Assembly: GCA_964635975.1 (NCBI GenBank)
Contig: CAZWPO010000003.1
Coordinates: forward strand, 98,602-162,601
Origin: UBA5314 sp964635975
GTDB taxonomy: Bacteria > Bacillota > Syntrophomonadia > Syntrophomonadales > Syntrophomonadaceae
DNA: 64,000 bases
Direction of reading: 5' to 3'
This document shows, in pieces, positions 52,578 through 61,249 of the stretch. The position numbers and the translations under genes were made by a program. Within the stretch, counting starts at the first letter, position 1. Each line of letters begins with the position of its first letter. The notes beneath the pieces are model-generated. The model saw nothing but the letters and a program-made list of their open reading frames with translations, was not told where the DNA came from and did not search any database.

Positions 52578-53519
52578 ATGATCGGATTGAAAAACACTTT
52601 GCGGGGTCGCGACTTTATCTCTATACATGATTTCAGCTGTGTAGATATTGAGTACATGTTGTATGTTGCTGCTCAGCTGAAAAACATGCAAAAAATGGGG
52701 ATGCCGCATCCCTACCTGGCAGGAAAAACCCTGGCCATGATATTTCAGAAGTCTTCGACCAGGACCCGGGTCGCTTTTGAAGTCGGTATGTATCAACTGG
52801 GCGGCCATGCACTGTTCTTAAGCCCCCGCGACATCCAGCTGGGCAGGGGGGAGAGCATCAAGGACACTGCTCTAGTACTGGCCCGGATGGTTGACGGCAT
52901 TATGATTCGCACTTTTGACCATGAAGAAGTAGTAGAAATGGCGCGCTGGGCTGATGTTCCGGTCATCAACGGCCTGACCGACCTGCTCCACCCTACCCAG
53001 GTTATTGGTGATTTGCTGACTATCAAGGAGAGAAAGGGCCAGCTTAAAGGCCTCAAACTGGCTTATGTCGGCGATGGCAATAATGTTGCCCATGAGCTGC
53101 TTTTTGGAGGCGCTAAAGTTGGAATGGATGTTGTCATCGCTTCGCCTTCCGGATTCGAACCTGATCCGGTGGTGCTGGCTCAGGCCCGTGAGGATGCCCT
53201 GGAAACCGGAGCCACTCTAAGCGTAGTGCAGGATCCGCTGGAAGCGGTCAGCGGAGCTGACGCGGTCTATACTGATGTTTGGGCAAGCATGGGCCAGGAG
53301 GATCAGGCCGAGGAGAAGGAAAAGAACTTCCTGCGATACCAGCTAAACGGCCAATTGATGGGCAAAGCAAAAGCGAATGCTATCGCTCTGCATTGCCTAC
53401 CTGCCAAACGCGGCAAAGAGATCACCGACGAAGTCATGGACGGGCCACAGTCAGCCATCTTTGATGAATCAGAGAACCGCTTGCATGCCCATAAGGCGAT
53501 TATGGCTTTGACCATGTAG
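52578..53519 (+). CDS. argF: Ornithine carbamoyltransferase
   Basis: Makes citrulline from ornithine and carbamoyl phosphate. The 313-residue protein has the carbamoyl phosphate motif SSTRTR (residues 59-64) and HCLPAKRGKEITDE. ATG at 52578 fits GGGAGTG and the family N-terminus; an in-frame ATG at 52524 after AAGGAGG would add 18 residues. GGCCGCC/GGCGGCC around 52512-52548 is an inverted repeat over that early start and could affect translation. Confidence 0.93.
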   Translation: MIGLKNTLRGRDFISIHDFSCVDIEYMLYVAAQLKNMQKMGMPHPYLAGKTLAMIFQKSSTRTRVAFEVGMYQLGGHALFLSPRDIQLGRGESIKDTALVLARMVDGIMIRTFDHEEVVEMARWADVPVINGLTDLLHPTQVIGDLLTIKERKGQLKGLKLAYVGDGNNVAHELLFGGAKVGMDVVIASPSGFEPDPVVLAQAREDALETGATLSVVQDPLEAVSGADAVYTDVWASMGQEDQAEEKEKNFLRYQLNGQLMGKAKANAIALHCLPAKRGKEITDEVMDGPQSAIFDESENRLHAHKAIMALTM

Positions 53520-53543
53520 AGTCAATCAAGGAGAACAGTAAAA

Positions 53544-53978
53544 ATGCATTCATCCTGGATTATTCGAGCTGCACAGACCCAAGACATACCTGCCATGCTG
53601 GTGCTCTGGAAAGATGTTGAGGAAATAAAATCTAACATCATAGATACGGTTGAAAGAGTTCAGGACTTCCTGGAGATCAATCAGAGCAGTTTTTTGGTGG
53701 CTGTAGATGGGGAAAACCTGATTGGGACTATCATGGGGGGCTACAATGGCTGGCGGGGAGGCATCTACCACCTGGTGGTTGATCCCAAGTACCGGGGTCT
53801 AGGCATCGGCCGGGACCTCATGGATCAGTGCCTGACAGCATTATATGAGCGCGGAGCGCCGCGCGTCGACCTCACTACCCTTAATTTCAATATCAATGCC
53901 CAGGCTTTTTATCGGCAGATGGGTTTCGTGCAAAGAACCGACATCAAAAACTTTTCTTATTCCTATGATAAGAAATAA
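53544..53978 (+). CDS. GNAT-family N-acetyltransferase
   Basis: 144 residues with the acetyl-CoA motif VVDPKYRGLGIGRDLM and the C-terminal YRQMGFV. It lies 24 bases after argF and before argG, so is likely in the arginine operon. Its size and start differ from a typical N-acetylglutamate synthase; it may be one, or an unrelated acetyltransferase. AAGGAGAAC precedes the ATG. Confidence 0.85.
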   Translation: MHSSWIIRAAQTQDIPAMLVLWKDVEEIKSNIIDTVERVQDFLEINQSSFLVAVDGENLIGTIMGGYNGWRGGIYHLVVDPKYRGLGIGRDLMDQCLTALYERGAPRVDLTTLNFNINAQAFYRQMGFVQRTDIKNFSYSYDKK

Positions 53979-54015
53979 AAATACTAATAGAAAAAACTGA
54001 AGCGGGAGGAATAAA

Positions 54016-55224
54016 ATGGCCAAGATTGTACTTGCATACTCGGGAGGGCTGGATACCTCCATCATCATCCCCTGGTTGAAAGATAATTACGGATACGAAG
54101 TGATTGCCATGTGCGCCGACCTGGGGCAGGGGGAGGAACTGGCTCCTCTGCACGATAAGGCCATCGCAACCGGTGCCAGCACCATATATATCGAGGATCT
54201 ACGCGAAGAATTTGTAAATGATTTTATCTGGCCGGTATTAAAATCTGGCGCCCTATATGAGGGGAAATACCTGCTGGGCACCAGCTTCGCACGCCCCTTG
54301 ATCGCCAAAAAGATGGTGGAGATCGCCCAAAAGGAAGGAGCTGTGGCGGTGGCTCACGGGGCCACCGGCAAGGGTAACGACCAGGTTCGTTTCGAGCTGA
54401 CGGTTAAGGCTCTGAATCCGGATTTGAGCATCGTGGCCCCATGGCGGGAATGGAACATCCGCTCCCGCGAAGATGCTATAGACTATGCCCGCGAGCATAA
54501 CGTGCCGATTACAGTCACCAAGGAGAAGATATACAGCCAGGACCGCAATCTGTGGCATTTGAGCCACGAAGGGGGCGACCTGGAGGATCCCTGGAATGAG
54601 CCTCAGAACCATATGTACGTACTGACCGTCCCTCCCGAGCTGGCTCCCGATAAACCCAGCTATATAGAAATAGGCTTTGAAGGAGGAGTGCCCGTTTCCC
54701 TGGATGGTGTGAAGACAGGCCCGGTCGAGTTGATCGAGAAACTCAACCAGATAGCTGGAGCCAACGGGGTTGGCATTGTCAGCCTGGTCGAGAACCGGCT
54801 GGTAGGAATGAAGTCCCGGGGAGTCTATGAGTGCCCCGGGGGAACCGTTCTGTTCACGGCCCATCGTGAATTGGAAAATTTGACCCTGGATCGCCGCACC
54901 TTCCACTTCAAAGAGCAGGTTGCAGTGCTCTACGGAGAACTGGTTTATGACGGGAACTGGTATTCCCGGTTGAAAATCGCCCTGGACGCCTTCATCAATG
55001 AGACGCAGAAAACAGTCACCGGCACTGTGAGGATGAAGCTCTACAAGGGAAGCTGCATAGCTGCCGGAGTAAAGTCGCCCTACTCCTTGTACCGACATGA
55101 TCTGGCTACATTTGGTGCTGATGAGATCTATTCGCAAAAAGATGCCGAAGGTTTTATAAACCTTTTTGGGCTGCCGCTTAAGGTTCAGGCGCTGATGGAA
55201 AGAGACGCAAAAAGTAGTAAATAG
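54016..55224 (+). CDS. argG: Argininosuccinate synthase
   Basis: Joins citrulline and aspartate using ATP. The 402-residue protein has the PP-loop AYSGGLDTS (7-15), HGATGKGNDQVRFE and SREDAIDYA. GGGAGGAAT precedes the ATG. Last gene of this arg block; argH is 3.7 kb further on. Confidence 0.96.
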   Translation: MAKIVLAYSGGLDTSIIIPWLKDNYGYEVIAMCADLGQGEELAPLHDKAIATGASTIYIEDLREEFVNDFIWPVLKSGALYEGKYLLGTSFARPLIAKKMVEIAQKEGAVAVAHGATGKGNDQVRFELTVKALNPDLSIVAPWREWNIRSREDAIDYAREHNVPITVTKEKIYSQDRNLWHLSHEGGDLEDPWNEPQNHMYVLTVPPELAPDKPSYIEIGFEGGVPVSLDGVKTGPVELIEKLNQIAGANGVGIVSLVENRLVGMKSRGVYECPGGTVLFTAHRELENLTLDRRTFHFKEQVAVLYGELVYDGNWYSRLKIALDAFINETQKTVTGTVRMKLYKGSCIAAGVKSPYSLYRHDLATFGADEIYSQKDAEGFINLFGLPLKVQALMERDAKSSK

Positions 55225-55371
55225 TTTTTGCCTGAAATTCTTATCCGGGCGAGAAGGACTTGACAATCCGGCAGGTGAGAGCAAAAAGGCTACAGACAAG
55301 CTAGCTCTCCGGGACTGCTAGGTTTGACACGCTTTTAAGTGATCCGGGCATTTAAAATAATTGACAAAGTA

Positions 55372-55400
55372 GGGCAGGGTATCACCCCCTGCCCTTTAGC
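55372..55400 (+). terminator. Probable terminator after argG
   Basis: GGGCAGGG (55372-55379) and CCCTGCCC (55387-55394) form a strong eight-pair stem, but the T tract is short (TTTAGC). Confidence 0.55.
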
Positions 55401-55592
55401 ATCTGGTGAAATTTATGAAAAAATTTAGCTACTGGTAAGCTAATTTTTTAAATATTCTAACTCTAATAATTGGTACATATTTCACTAAAAACAGACAAAT
55501 CCACAGCTAATCAAACATAATCCGCATTGTCTACCTCTAGCGTAGTAGGACTATTTTCCCGTTGATTTATCATTGGTTTTTCTCGATAATAT

Positions 55593-55635
55593 ACCTAATA
55601 TAGTGGTGCATTACGACTTCACTACTATATGTAGT
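55593..55635. promoter_or_regulatory. Possible tandem NrdR boxes before nrdD
   Basis: ACCTAATATAGTGGT (55593-55607) and ACTACTATATGTAGT (55621-55635) each resemble the AT-centred NrdR palindrome, with centres 28 bases apart. TAGTG/CACTA also form an inverted pair between them. NrdR typically binds two such boxes upstream of reductase genes. Confidence 0.45.
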
Positions 55636-55657
55636 ATGAGCCTGGGGGGGTACCGGA

Positions 55658-57808
55658 TTGGACATAAACCAAATTAAAAAGCGCGATGGCAGGATTGTTA
55701 CCTTTGAAAAAGACAAAATAACCAAAGCCATTTGGAAAGCTGCACAAGCAGTAGGCGGCAAAGATTATTTAACTGCTATTGAACTGACCGAGAAAGTCGT
55801 AGAGATCGCCCAATATGTTGACGGCGACGAATTTGCTACCGTTGAGAGCATTCAGGATCTGGTAGAAAAGGTACTGGTTAAGAACGGCCATTATAAGACT
55901 GCAAAAGCCTACATACTTTACCGAAAACAGCATCAGGATATCAGGGAAACCGCCCACCTCTTATTTAATAACAAATTGATCGAAGATTACCTGGGTCGTA
56001 ACGACTGGCGGGTAAAAGAGAATTCAAATATGACATATTCGCTGCAGGGGATGAATTTTCATATCTCTTCCCTGGTAGTATCACAATACTGGTTAAACCA
56101 GGTATATCCTCCCGAGGTGAAAGACGCTCATAACAGCGGAGACGTGCATATTCACGATCTGGGCATTCTGGGGGTATACTGTGTGGGATGGGACATCCGC
56201 GATCTGCTCCTGGAAGGCTTTAAAGGGGTAAGGGGTAAAGTGGCCAGCGGACCGGCCAAGCACTTCCGTTCGATATTAGGCCAAATCGTCAATTTCTTCT
56301 TCACTTTGCAGGGTGAAGCGGCTGGCGCCCAGGCATTTTCCAATTTTGATACCCTATTAGCCCCATTTATTCGCTACGACAATCTGGACTACAAACAGGT
56401 GAAGCAATGCTTGCAGGAATTCGTTTTCAATATGAACGTACCTACCCGGGTTGGCTTCCAGACTCCTTTTACCAACGTTACACTGGATCTTAAGGTTCCG
56501 GAGTTTATGAAGGATGAGCCGGTGGTAATCGGCGGGAGCCTGATGGAGTCCACTTATGGGGAATTCCAGGCAGAGATGGATATATTCAACCAGGCTTTTG
56601 CCGAAGTTATGATGGAAGGGGATAAGGAAGAGCGCGTGTTCACTTTCCCGATTCCCACCTATAATATCACCGAGGATTTCGACTGGGCCAATCCCAACTA
56701 CGATAGAATCTGGGAAATGACTGCGCGCTATGGGATACCCTACTTTTCGAACTTTATTGGCTCGGACATGAATCCCGAGGATGCTCGCAGCATGTGCTGC
56801 CGTTTGCGCCTTGATAATCGTGAACTGCGCAAGCGCGGAGGCGCTCTGTTTGGAGCCAACCCGCTTACCGGTTCAATCGGCGTCGTGACTATAAATCTAG
56901 CTCGACTTGGTTATCTGGCCCGCGACCGTTATGATTACTTTAAGCGCCTGGGCAGCATCATGGATCTGGCGGCCAACAGCCTGGAGACCAAACGTAAAAT
57001 TCTTGAGGGTCTGACTGATGCCGGATTGTATCCGTACTCGCAGTTTTACCTGCGCAATGTCAAAGAAGGTTTCGGCCAGTACTGGAAGAATCACTTTTCT
57101 ACAATCGGCGTTATCGGTATGAATGAATCATGTCTGAATTTCCTGGGCTGTGATATTGCCAGCGAGCAGGGTATGGCCTTTGCTGAGGAGGTTATGGACT
57201 ATATGCGCGACCGCATGGTAGGTTACCAGGAAGAGACCGGTAGCATATTTAACCTGGAGGCCACGCCGGCGGAAGGAGTAACTTACGGGATAGCACGCAA
57301 AGACAAAATAGCCTATCCAGATATAATGGTGGCCAATGAAGTTGATTATCGTCGCGGTGCAGAGCCTTATTATACCAATTCCACCCAACTTCCAGTCAAT
57401 TACACTGACGACCTGTTCAAAGCCCTGAGCCTTCAGGAGCCTCTGCAGACTAAATATACAGGCGGTACGGTATTTCATATATTCCTCGGTGAATCAATAC
57501 CATCGATAGAATCCACCAAGAAGATGATCAAGAAAGTGTGCGAACAGTTCACCCTGCCCTACTTCACATTATCGCCGACCTTCAGTATTTGCCCTTCACA
57601 TGGCTACCTGGCTGGGCAAAAAAACACCTGCCCGCATTGCGAGGCGGAAGGTCGGGATACCATGTGTGAAGTATATTCAAGGGTGGTCGGTTATATCAGG
57701 CCCATTGACCAGTGGAATGCTGGCAAGCAGGCCGAATTTGACAACCGCAAACTGTTTGACCGGGCACTGGATAACGTTCAGGAAGTACAGATGATTTCGC
57801 AAGGCTAA
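55658..57808 (+). CDS. nrdD: Anaerobic ribonucleoside-triphosphate reductase (class III)
   Basis: Oxygen-sensitive enzyme that makes dNTPs. The 716-residue protein begins with an ATP-cone (IKKRDGRIVTFEKDKITKAIWKAA), then the glycyl-radical barrel. The C-terminus has zinc-type cysteines (CPHC and nearby) and the radical site RVVGY with Gly678. TTG start at 55658, eight bases after GGGGGG. Its activase nrdG follows. Confidence 0.96.
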   Translation: MDINQIKKRDGRIVTFEKDKITKAIWKAAQAVGGKDYLTAIELTEKVVEIAQYVDGDEFATVESIQDLVEKVLVKNGHYKTAKAYILYRKQHQDIRETAHLLFNNKLIEDYLGRNDWRVKENSNMTYSLQGMNFHISSLVVSQYWLNQVYPPEVKDAHNSGDVHIHDLGILGVYCVGWDIRDLLLEGFKGVRGKVASGPAKHFRSILGQIVNFFFTLQGEAAGAQAFSNFDTLLAPFIRYDNLDYKQVKQCLQEFVFNMNVPTRVGFQTPFTNVTLDLKVPEFMKDEPVVIGGSLMESTYGEFQAEMDIFNQAFAEVMMEGDKEERVFTFPIPTYNITEDFDWANPNYDRIWEMTARYGIPYFSNFIGSDMNPEDARSMCCRLRLDNRELRKRGGALFGANPLTGSIGVVTINLARLGYLARDRYDYFKRLGSIMDLAANSLETKRKILEGLTDAGLYPYSQFYLRNVKEGFGQYWKNHFSTIGVIGMNESCLNFLGCDIASEQGMAFAEEVMDYMRDRMVGYQEETGSIFNLEATPAEGVTYGIARKDKIAYPDIMVANEVDYRRGAEPYYTNSTQLPVNYTDDLFKALSLQEPLQTKYTGGTVFHIFLGESIPSIESTKKMIKKVCEQFTLPYFTLSPTFSICPSHGYLAGQKNTCPHCEAEGRDTMCEVYSRVVGYIRPIDQWNAGKQAEFDNRKLFDRALDNVQEVQMISQG

Positions 57809-57810
57809 AT

Positions 57811-58045
57811 TTGACAGGAACTTGGGATATACTGGTATATGTGACGGGAGTGAAAAACACGACAGCTAGATCCCGTTATCCTGGCATGATATTGCATGCA
57901 GGTTGAATGGCATATATATAATCATTTTTTAGAACCATTACCCATCAGACAGGCGCTTTTGCTGAGACGGAAGAACTAATGCAGCTTTACACTGTGCGGC
58001 AGTGTGAGTATCTGTCAGTGGCCTGAACGGAGGGCTTTTAGCCTT
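57811..58045 (+). other. nrdD-nrdG spacer with possible promoter and structured leader
   Basis: TTGACA (57811-57816) and GTATAT (57835-57840, spacing 18) may form a promoter. Stems include ACGGGA/TCCCGT and ACACTG/CAGTGT (around 57989-58005). The long spacer is unusual for this gene pair. No known riboswitch is recognised. Confidence 0.35.
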
Positions 58046-58759
58046 ATGAAATTTGCCGGGTTGATAAAACAGAGCTTGATAGATTACCCGGGTGAAGTTG
58101 CGGCAGTGTTATTCACCCGGGGATGCAATTTTTCCTGTCCTTTTTGTCACAACACGCATCTGCTCTATGGGCGCGACCGGGAATCCGATGTAAGCCTGGA
58201 AAAGATTCTGGATTTTCTACAGGAAAGAAAAGGTTTTCTGGATGCAGTAGTGATCAGCGGTGGAGAACCAACCAAACAGGCGCAGCTCATCGAGACCATT
58301 CAGGACATAAAGAATCTGGGCTTAAAGGTCAAACTTGATACCAACGGATCAAATCCAGATATGTTGGAGGACCTTCTCGATCGTGGCCTGCTGGATTATA
58401 TCGCTATGGACATTAAAGCTCCGCTGGATTATAGAAAATACCTGATGGCCTGCGGGCGCTTGAGCCCCCAGGACTTTCTATATGTGCGCAACAGCTGTTA
58501 TCTACTGCTTCAGATAAGTGAAGAACCCATGGTCGAATTTCGCACTACCGTAGTTCCAGCTTTGCACCGGGGACAGGATATTATTGATATAGCTAATTCT
58601 TTGCAGGGAGCACGTCTCTATACGCTCCAGCAATACCAACCGGGAAACGCTTTGGACCCAGCAATGAGGGCGGTTGCTCCTTTTTCTCCCCAGCAGTTAG
58701 AGAACATAGCCGACCGCTGTGTTCCCTATGTCAAGAAGATCAGAGTAATAAACTGCTGA
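58046..58759 (+). CDS. nrdG: Anaerobic ribonucleotide reductase activating enzyme
   Basis: Radical SAM activase of NrdD. The 237-residue protein has CNFSCPFC (Cys27, 31, 34) near the N-terminus and ISGGEPT. The ATG at 58046 gives the family start MKFAGLIKQSLIDYPG; GGAGGG lies about 13 bases upstream, somewhat far. Confidence 0.9.
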   Translation: MKFAGLIKQSLIDYPGEVAAVLFTRGCNFSCPFCHNTHLLYGRDRESDVSLEKILDFLQERKGFLDAVVISGGEPTKQAQLIETIQDIKNLGLKVKLDTNGSNPDMLEDLLDRGLLDYIAMDIKAPLDYRKYLMACGRLSPQDFLYVRNSCYLLLQISEEPMVEFRTTVVPALHRGQDIIDIANSLQGARLYTLQQYQPGNALDPAMRAVAPFSPQQLENIADRCVPYVKKIRVINC

Positions 58760-58807
58760 CCTGGAGTCCTGCCCTCGCCTTTGTCTCTACAAGCCCGGCA
58801 ATCCTCC

Positions 58808-58836
58808 TGTACAGGCTAGCGGCAAAGTAATATAAT
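58808..58836 (+). promoter_or_regulatory. Possible promoter for argH
   Basis: TGTACA (58808-58813) and TATAAT (58831-58836), 17 bases apart. The leader after it has GCCTTCC/GGGAGGC pairing followed by TTAAATTTT, possibly an attenuator. Confidence 0.4.
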
Positions 58837-58905
58837 AATTCTTAAGCAGTGGCCTTCCTTCTTCCTAAGGGGGAGGCTTAAATTTTGCAAAATTGAGGTG
58901 TGGGA

Positions 58906-60303
58906 ATGAAGCTTTGGAGCGGCAGATTTACCCGGGAGAGCGACCGGCTAACCGAAGATTTCAATGCGTCCATATCATTTGATAAGCGATTGTACAGACA
59001 CGATATAGAGGGTAGCATAGCCCATGCCACTATGCTGGCCAAGCAGGGAATAATAAGTGAGGAGGAAAGGGATCTTATTGTTCATGGGCTGCTTGAGATT
59101 CAGCAGGAAATCGATAATGGGCAACTGCAGTTTACTGTACATGCTGAAGATGTCCACATGAACATAGAAACTTTCCTGATTCAAAAGATAGGCGATGTGG
59201 GCAAGAAATTGCATACTGCCAGGAGCCGCAACGACCAGGTTGCGCTTGACCTACGTATGTACCTGCGCGAGGAATTGAAAGCAGTAATCGAACTCATCCT
59301 GTATCTGCAGGAAATACTGCTGGATCTGGCCCAGGAGCATATCCATTCCGTTATGCCCGGCTATACCCATATGCAAAAAGCCCAGCCCATAACCCTGGGA
59401 CACCATTTGATGGCCTATTTTGAGATGCTGAGGCGGGATGTGTGGCGCATGCAGGACTGCTACAACCGTGCCAATTACATGCCTTTAGGTTCTGGCGCCC
59501 TTGCCGGGACCGGATTTGACCTGGACCGCAAGTTTGTCAGCGACCAGCTTCGTTTCTGGACGATTACCCGCAACAGCCTGGATGCGGTCAGCGATCGGGA
59601 TTTTGCAGTGGAGTTTTGCAGCTCGTCGGGCATAATGATGATGCACCTATCACGTTTTGCCGAAGAGATTATTCTCTGGTCAACTGATGAATTCGGCTTT
59701 GTCGAGCTCGATGATGCATTCACCACCGGCTCCAGCATCATGCCACAGAAGAAAAATCCTGACCTGGCTGAACTGGTGAGAGGTAAAACTGGTCGTGTGT
59801 ATGGCAATCTAATGAGCCTCCTGACCATGATGAAGTCTCTTCCTCTAGCCTATAATAAAGATATGCAGGAAGACAAAGAAGCACTCTTTGACACCATAGA
59901 CACTGTTAAGAAATGCCTGCTGGTTTTTGCACCTATGCTGCAAAGCGCCCAATTTAAAACCGAACGCATGAAAAGCGCGGCGCGCGGCGGTTTCACCAAC
60001 GCCACCGATCTGGCTGACTACCTGGTAGCCAAGGGACTTCCATTCCGTGATGCTCATGAAGTGGTGGGCAAAGCGGTACTATATTGCCTGGGGAAAAACA
60101 TTGCTCTAGACAGCCTGACCCTGGCGGAGTATAAAGAGATTAATCCCTGGATCGAAGAGGATGTTTTTGAATTTATAGATGTTACAGCCTGCGTAGCCCG
60201 GCGACGGATTCCTGGCGGGCCAGCCCCTTCGGCCGTTCTTGATGCTATTGAAGAAGCCCATCAATGGATGAGGAGGATGAAAGATGTTTCAACCGAAATT
60301 TGA
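58906..60303 (+). CDS. argH: Argininosuccinate lyase
   Basis: Last step of arginine synthesis: argininosuccinate to arginine and fumarate. The 465-residue protein begins MKLWSGRFT and has the lyase signature GSSIMPQKKNP plus ARSRNDQVALDLR. ATG at 58906 is preceded by GAGGTG. Its end overlaps the next small gene by 20 bases. nrdDG separate it from the other arg genes. Confidence 0.95.
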   Translation: MKLWSGRFTRESDRLTEDFNASISFDKRLYRHDIEGSIAHATMLAKQGIISEEERDLIVHGLLEIQQEIDNGQLQFTVHAEDVHMNIETFLIQKIGDVGKKLHTARSRNDQVALDLRMYLREELKAVIELILYLQEILLDLAQEHIHSVMPGYTHMQKAQPITLGHHLMAYFEMLRRDVWRMQDCYNRANYMPLGSGALAGTGFDLDRKFVSDQLRFWTITRNSLDAVSDRDFAVEFCSSSGIMMMHLSRFAEEIILWSTDEFGFVELDDAFTTGSSIMPQKKNPDLAELVRGKTGRVYGNLMSLLTMMKSLPLAYNKDMQEDKEALFDTIDTVKKCLLVFAPMLQSAQFKTERMKSAARGGFTNATDLADYLVAKGLPFRDAHEVVGKAVLYCLGKNIALDSLTLAEYKEINPWIEEDVFEFIDVTACVARRRIPGGPAPSAVLDAIEEAHQWMRRMKDVSTEI

Positions 60304-60562
60304 CCTGAACAGCGATCAGCTCAATGAACAGGTTGAGGAGTGGACTCAGCAGTTTTTTTTCAACCTCATGAATACCTTGAACGGTTTCTTCGCCACCATT
60401 TCTGTGGAAGAGACCCTGGAACGGTTGAAGTGCATAAATTTTGCCGATTTGGCCCTGGACCAGTTGGAAGATGAGAGTGACCAGATTAGATCGATAGCAG
60501 CCGCCAAAATTGAAGAACTTGCCAAAATCGAGATTGGCTATATAGAAGCGTATAGCGAGTAA
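60284..60562 (+). CDS. Small acidic protein of unknown function
   Basis: 92 residues, no recognised family. It is acidic and probably helical, with LNEQVEEWTQQFFFNLMNTLNGFFATISVEETLERL. The ATG overlaps argH by 20 bases and is preceded by GGAGGATGAAAG within argH, so translational coupling is likely. Confidence 0.65.
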   Translation: MFQPKFDLNSDQLNEQVEEWTQQFFFNLMNTLNGFFATISVEETLERLKCINFADLALDQLEDESDQIRSIAAAKIEELAKIEIGYIEAYSE

Positions 60563-60600
60563 GACAGATCCCTACCGGGACGGTAAATGGGAGAAAGAAT

Positions 60601-60783
60601 ATGAAAAAATGCTACTCATGCAGTAAAAAATTCCCAGACCAGGCCATGAGAAAGATGGTCAATGTAATCGGAAGAAAAGCCTATCCAGCTAGCATATGCC
60701 CGGCCTGCCTGTCAGTGGTTATAAATAATCCTAACTATTACGACCTGATGGAAGAAGAGGTTACCCCGGCCAAGAAAAAATAG
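60601..60783 (+). CDS. Small zinc-ribbon protein
   Basis: 60 residues with two CxxC pairs: Cys4/Cys7 (KCYSC) and Cys33/Cys36 (CPAC), suggesting a zinc ribbon. The C-terminus is Lys-rich. GGGAGAAAGAAT precedes the ATG. No function can be given. A terminator follows directly. Confidence 0.7.
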   Translation: MKKCYSCSKKFPDQAMRKMVNVIGRKAYPASICPACLSVVINNPNYYDLMEEEVTPAKKK

Positions 60784-60809
60784 CATACCAATCAAGCAGT
60801 TTGATAAAA

Positions 60810-60838
60810 CCCCGCCAATCAAAATGGTGGGGCTTTTA
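60810..60838 (+). terminator. Terminator after the zinc-ribbon gene
   Basis: CCCCGCCA (60810-60817) with TGGTGGGG (60825-60832), one G-U pair, then CTTTTAG. Confidence 0.7.
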
Positions 60839-60887
60839 GCCCGCATAATATTTCTCAGACGAGCTGTTTGAAGAACTAGGAGTTTAT

Positions 60888-61229
60888 ATGGAAGACGGTA
60901 AGATTATTGTCGAAGTATTTAGCGGTACAGTAATCGGTGGAGGATGAATGACCTCAGGAGACATTCCTGATGACAGTTGGGTATCGACTGTTAGAGAAGA
61001 TTACGCGAACCTGGCTGCTGCTATGAAAGAAGCTTATGGGGAAAATATAGAAATGCTATTTATTGATCTGGATAGGGGCAGCTTCAAGGACTATCCCAAC
61101 ATCGCCAAGCTGATTCAGATGGGATATTCTCTCCCGCTGGTAATGATCAACGGGGTCCCAAGGTTTTCCGGGAGCATCAAAGTCGACAGCATAATGAATC
61201 TTGTTGGAGAACTGATAGCTTCAAAATAA
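60888..61229 (+). CDS. Thioredoxin-fold-like selenoprotein (in-frame UGA at residue 20)
   Basis: 113 residues when TGA 60945-60947 is read as selenocysteine. The N-terminus KIIVEVFSGTVIGGG looks like a first beta strand and loop, U20-M-T-S23 takes the place of a CxxC motif, then comes a helix, the strand MLFIDLD and YSLPLVMINGVPRFSGSI with a cis-proline-like turn. The layout resembles the YuzD/DUF1462 group, but this is tentative. ATG at 60888 follows AGGAG by five bases. The alternative is a shorter protein from ATG 60948, which would lose the first strand and active site. SECIS-like hairpins follow. Confidence 0.7.
60971..60993 (+). promoter_or_regulatory. SECIS-like hairpin of the second selenoprotein gene
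   Basis: TGACAGT (60971-60977) pairs with ACTGTTA (60987-60993), including one G-U, around a nine-base loop TGGGTATCG. The loop begins 30 bases after the TGA and has G at its second position. A second perfect stem, TCAGGA/TCCTGA (60954-60970, loop GACAT), lies closer, 12 bases behind the TGA. Confidence 0.5.
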
Positions 61230-61249
61230 GCCGAGCTGGCCGCGGGCGA

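Larger units (their letters stand above)
55225..55657. other. Gene-free interval between argG and nrdD
   Basis: It holds the argG terminator, AT-rich DNA and, near the end, the NrdR-like boxes. No gene is supported. Confidence 0.5.

Noticed and set aside
54253..55299. 348-codon minus-strand open frame
   Set aside because: Lies antisense to argG, which is well supported.
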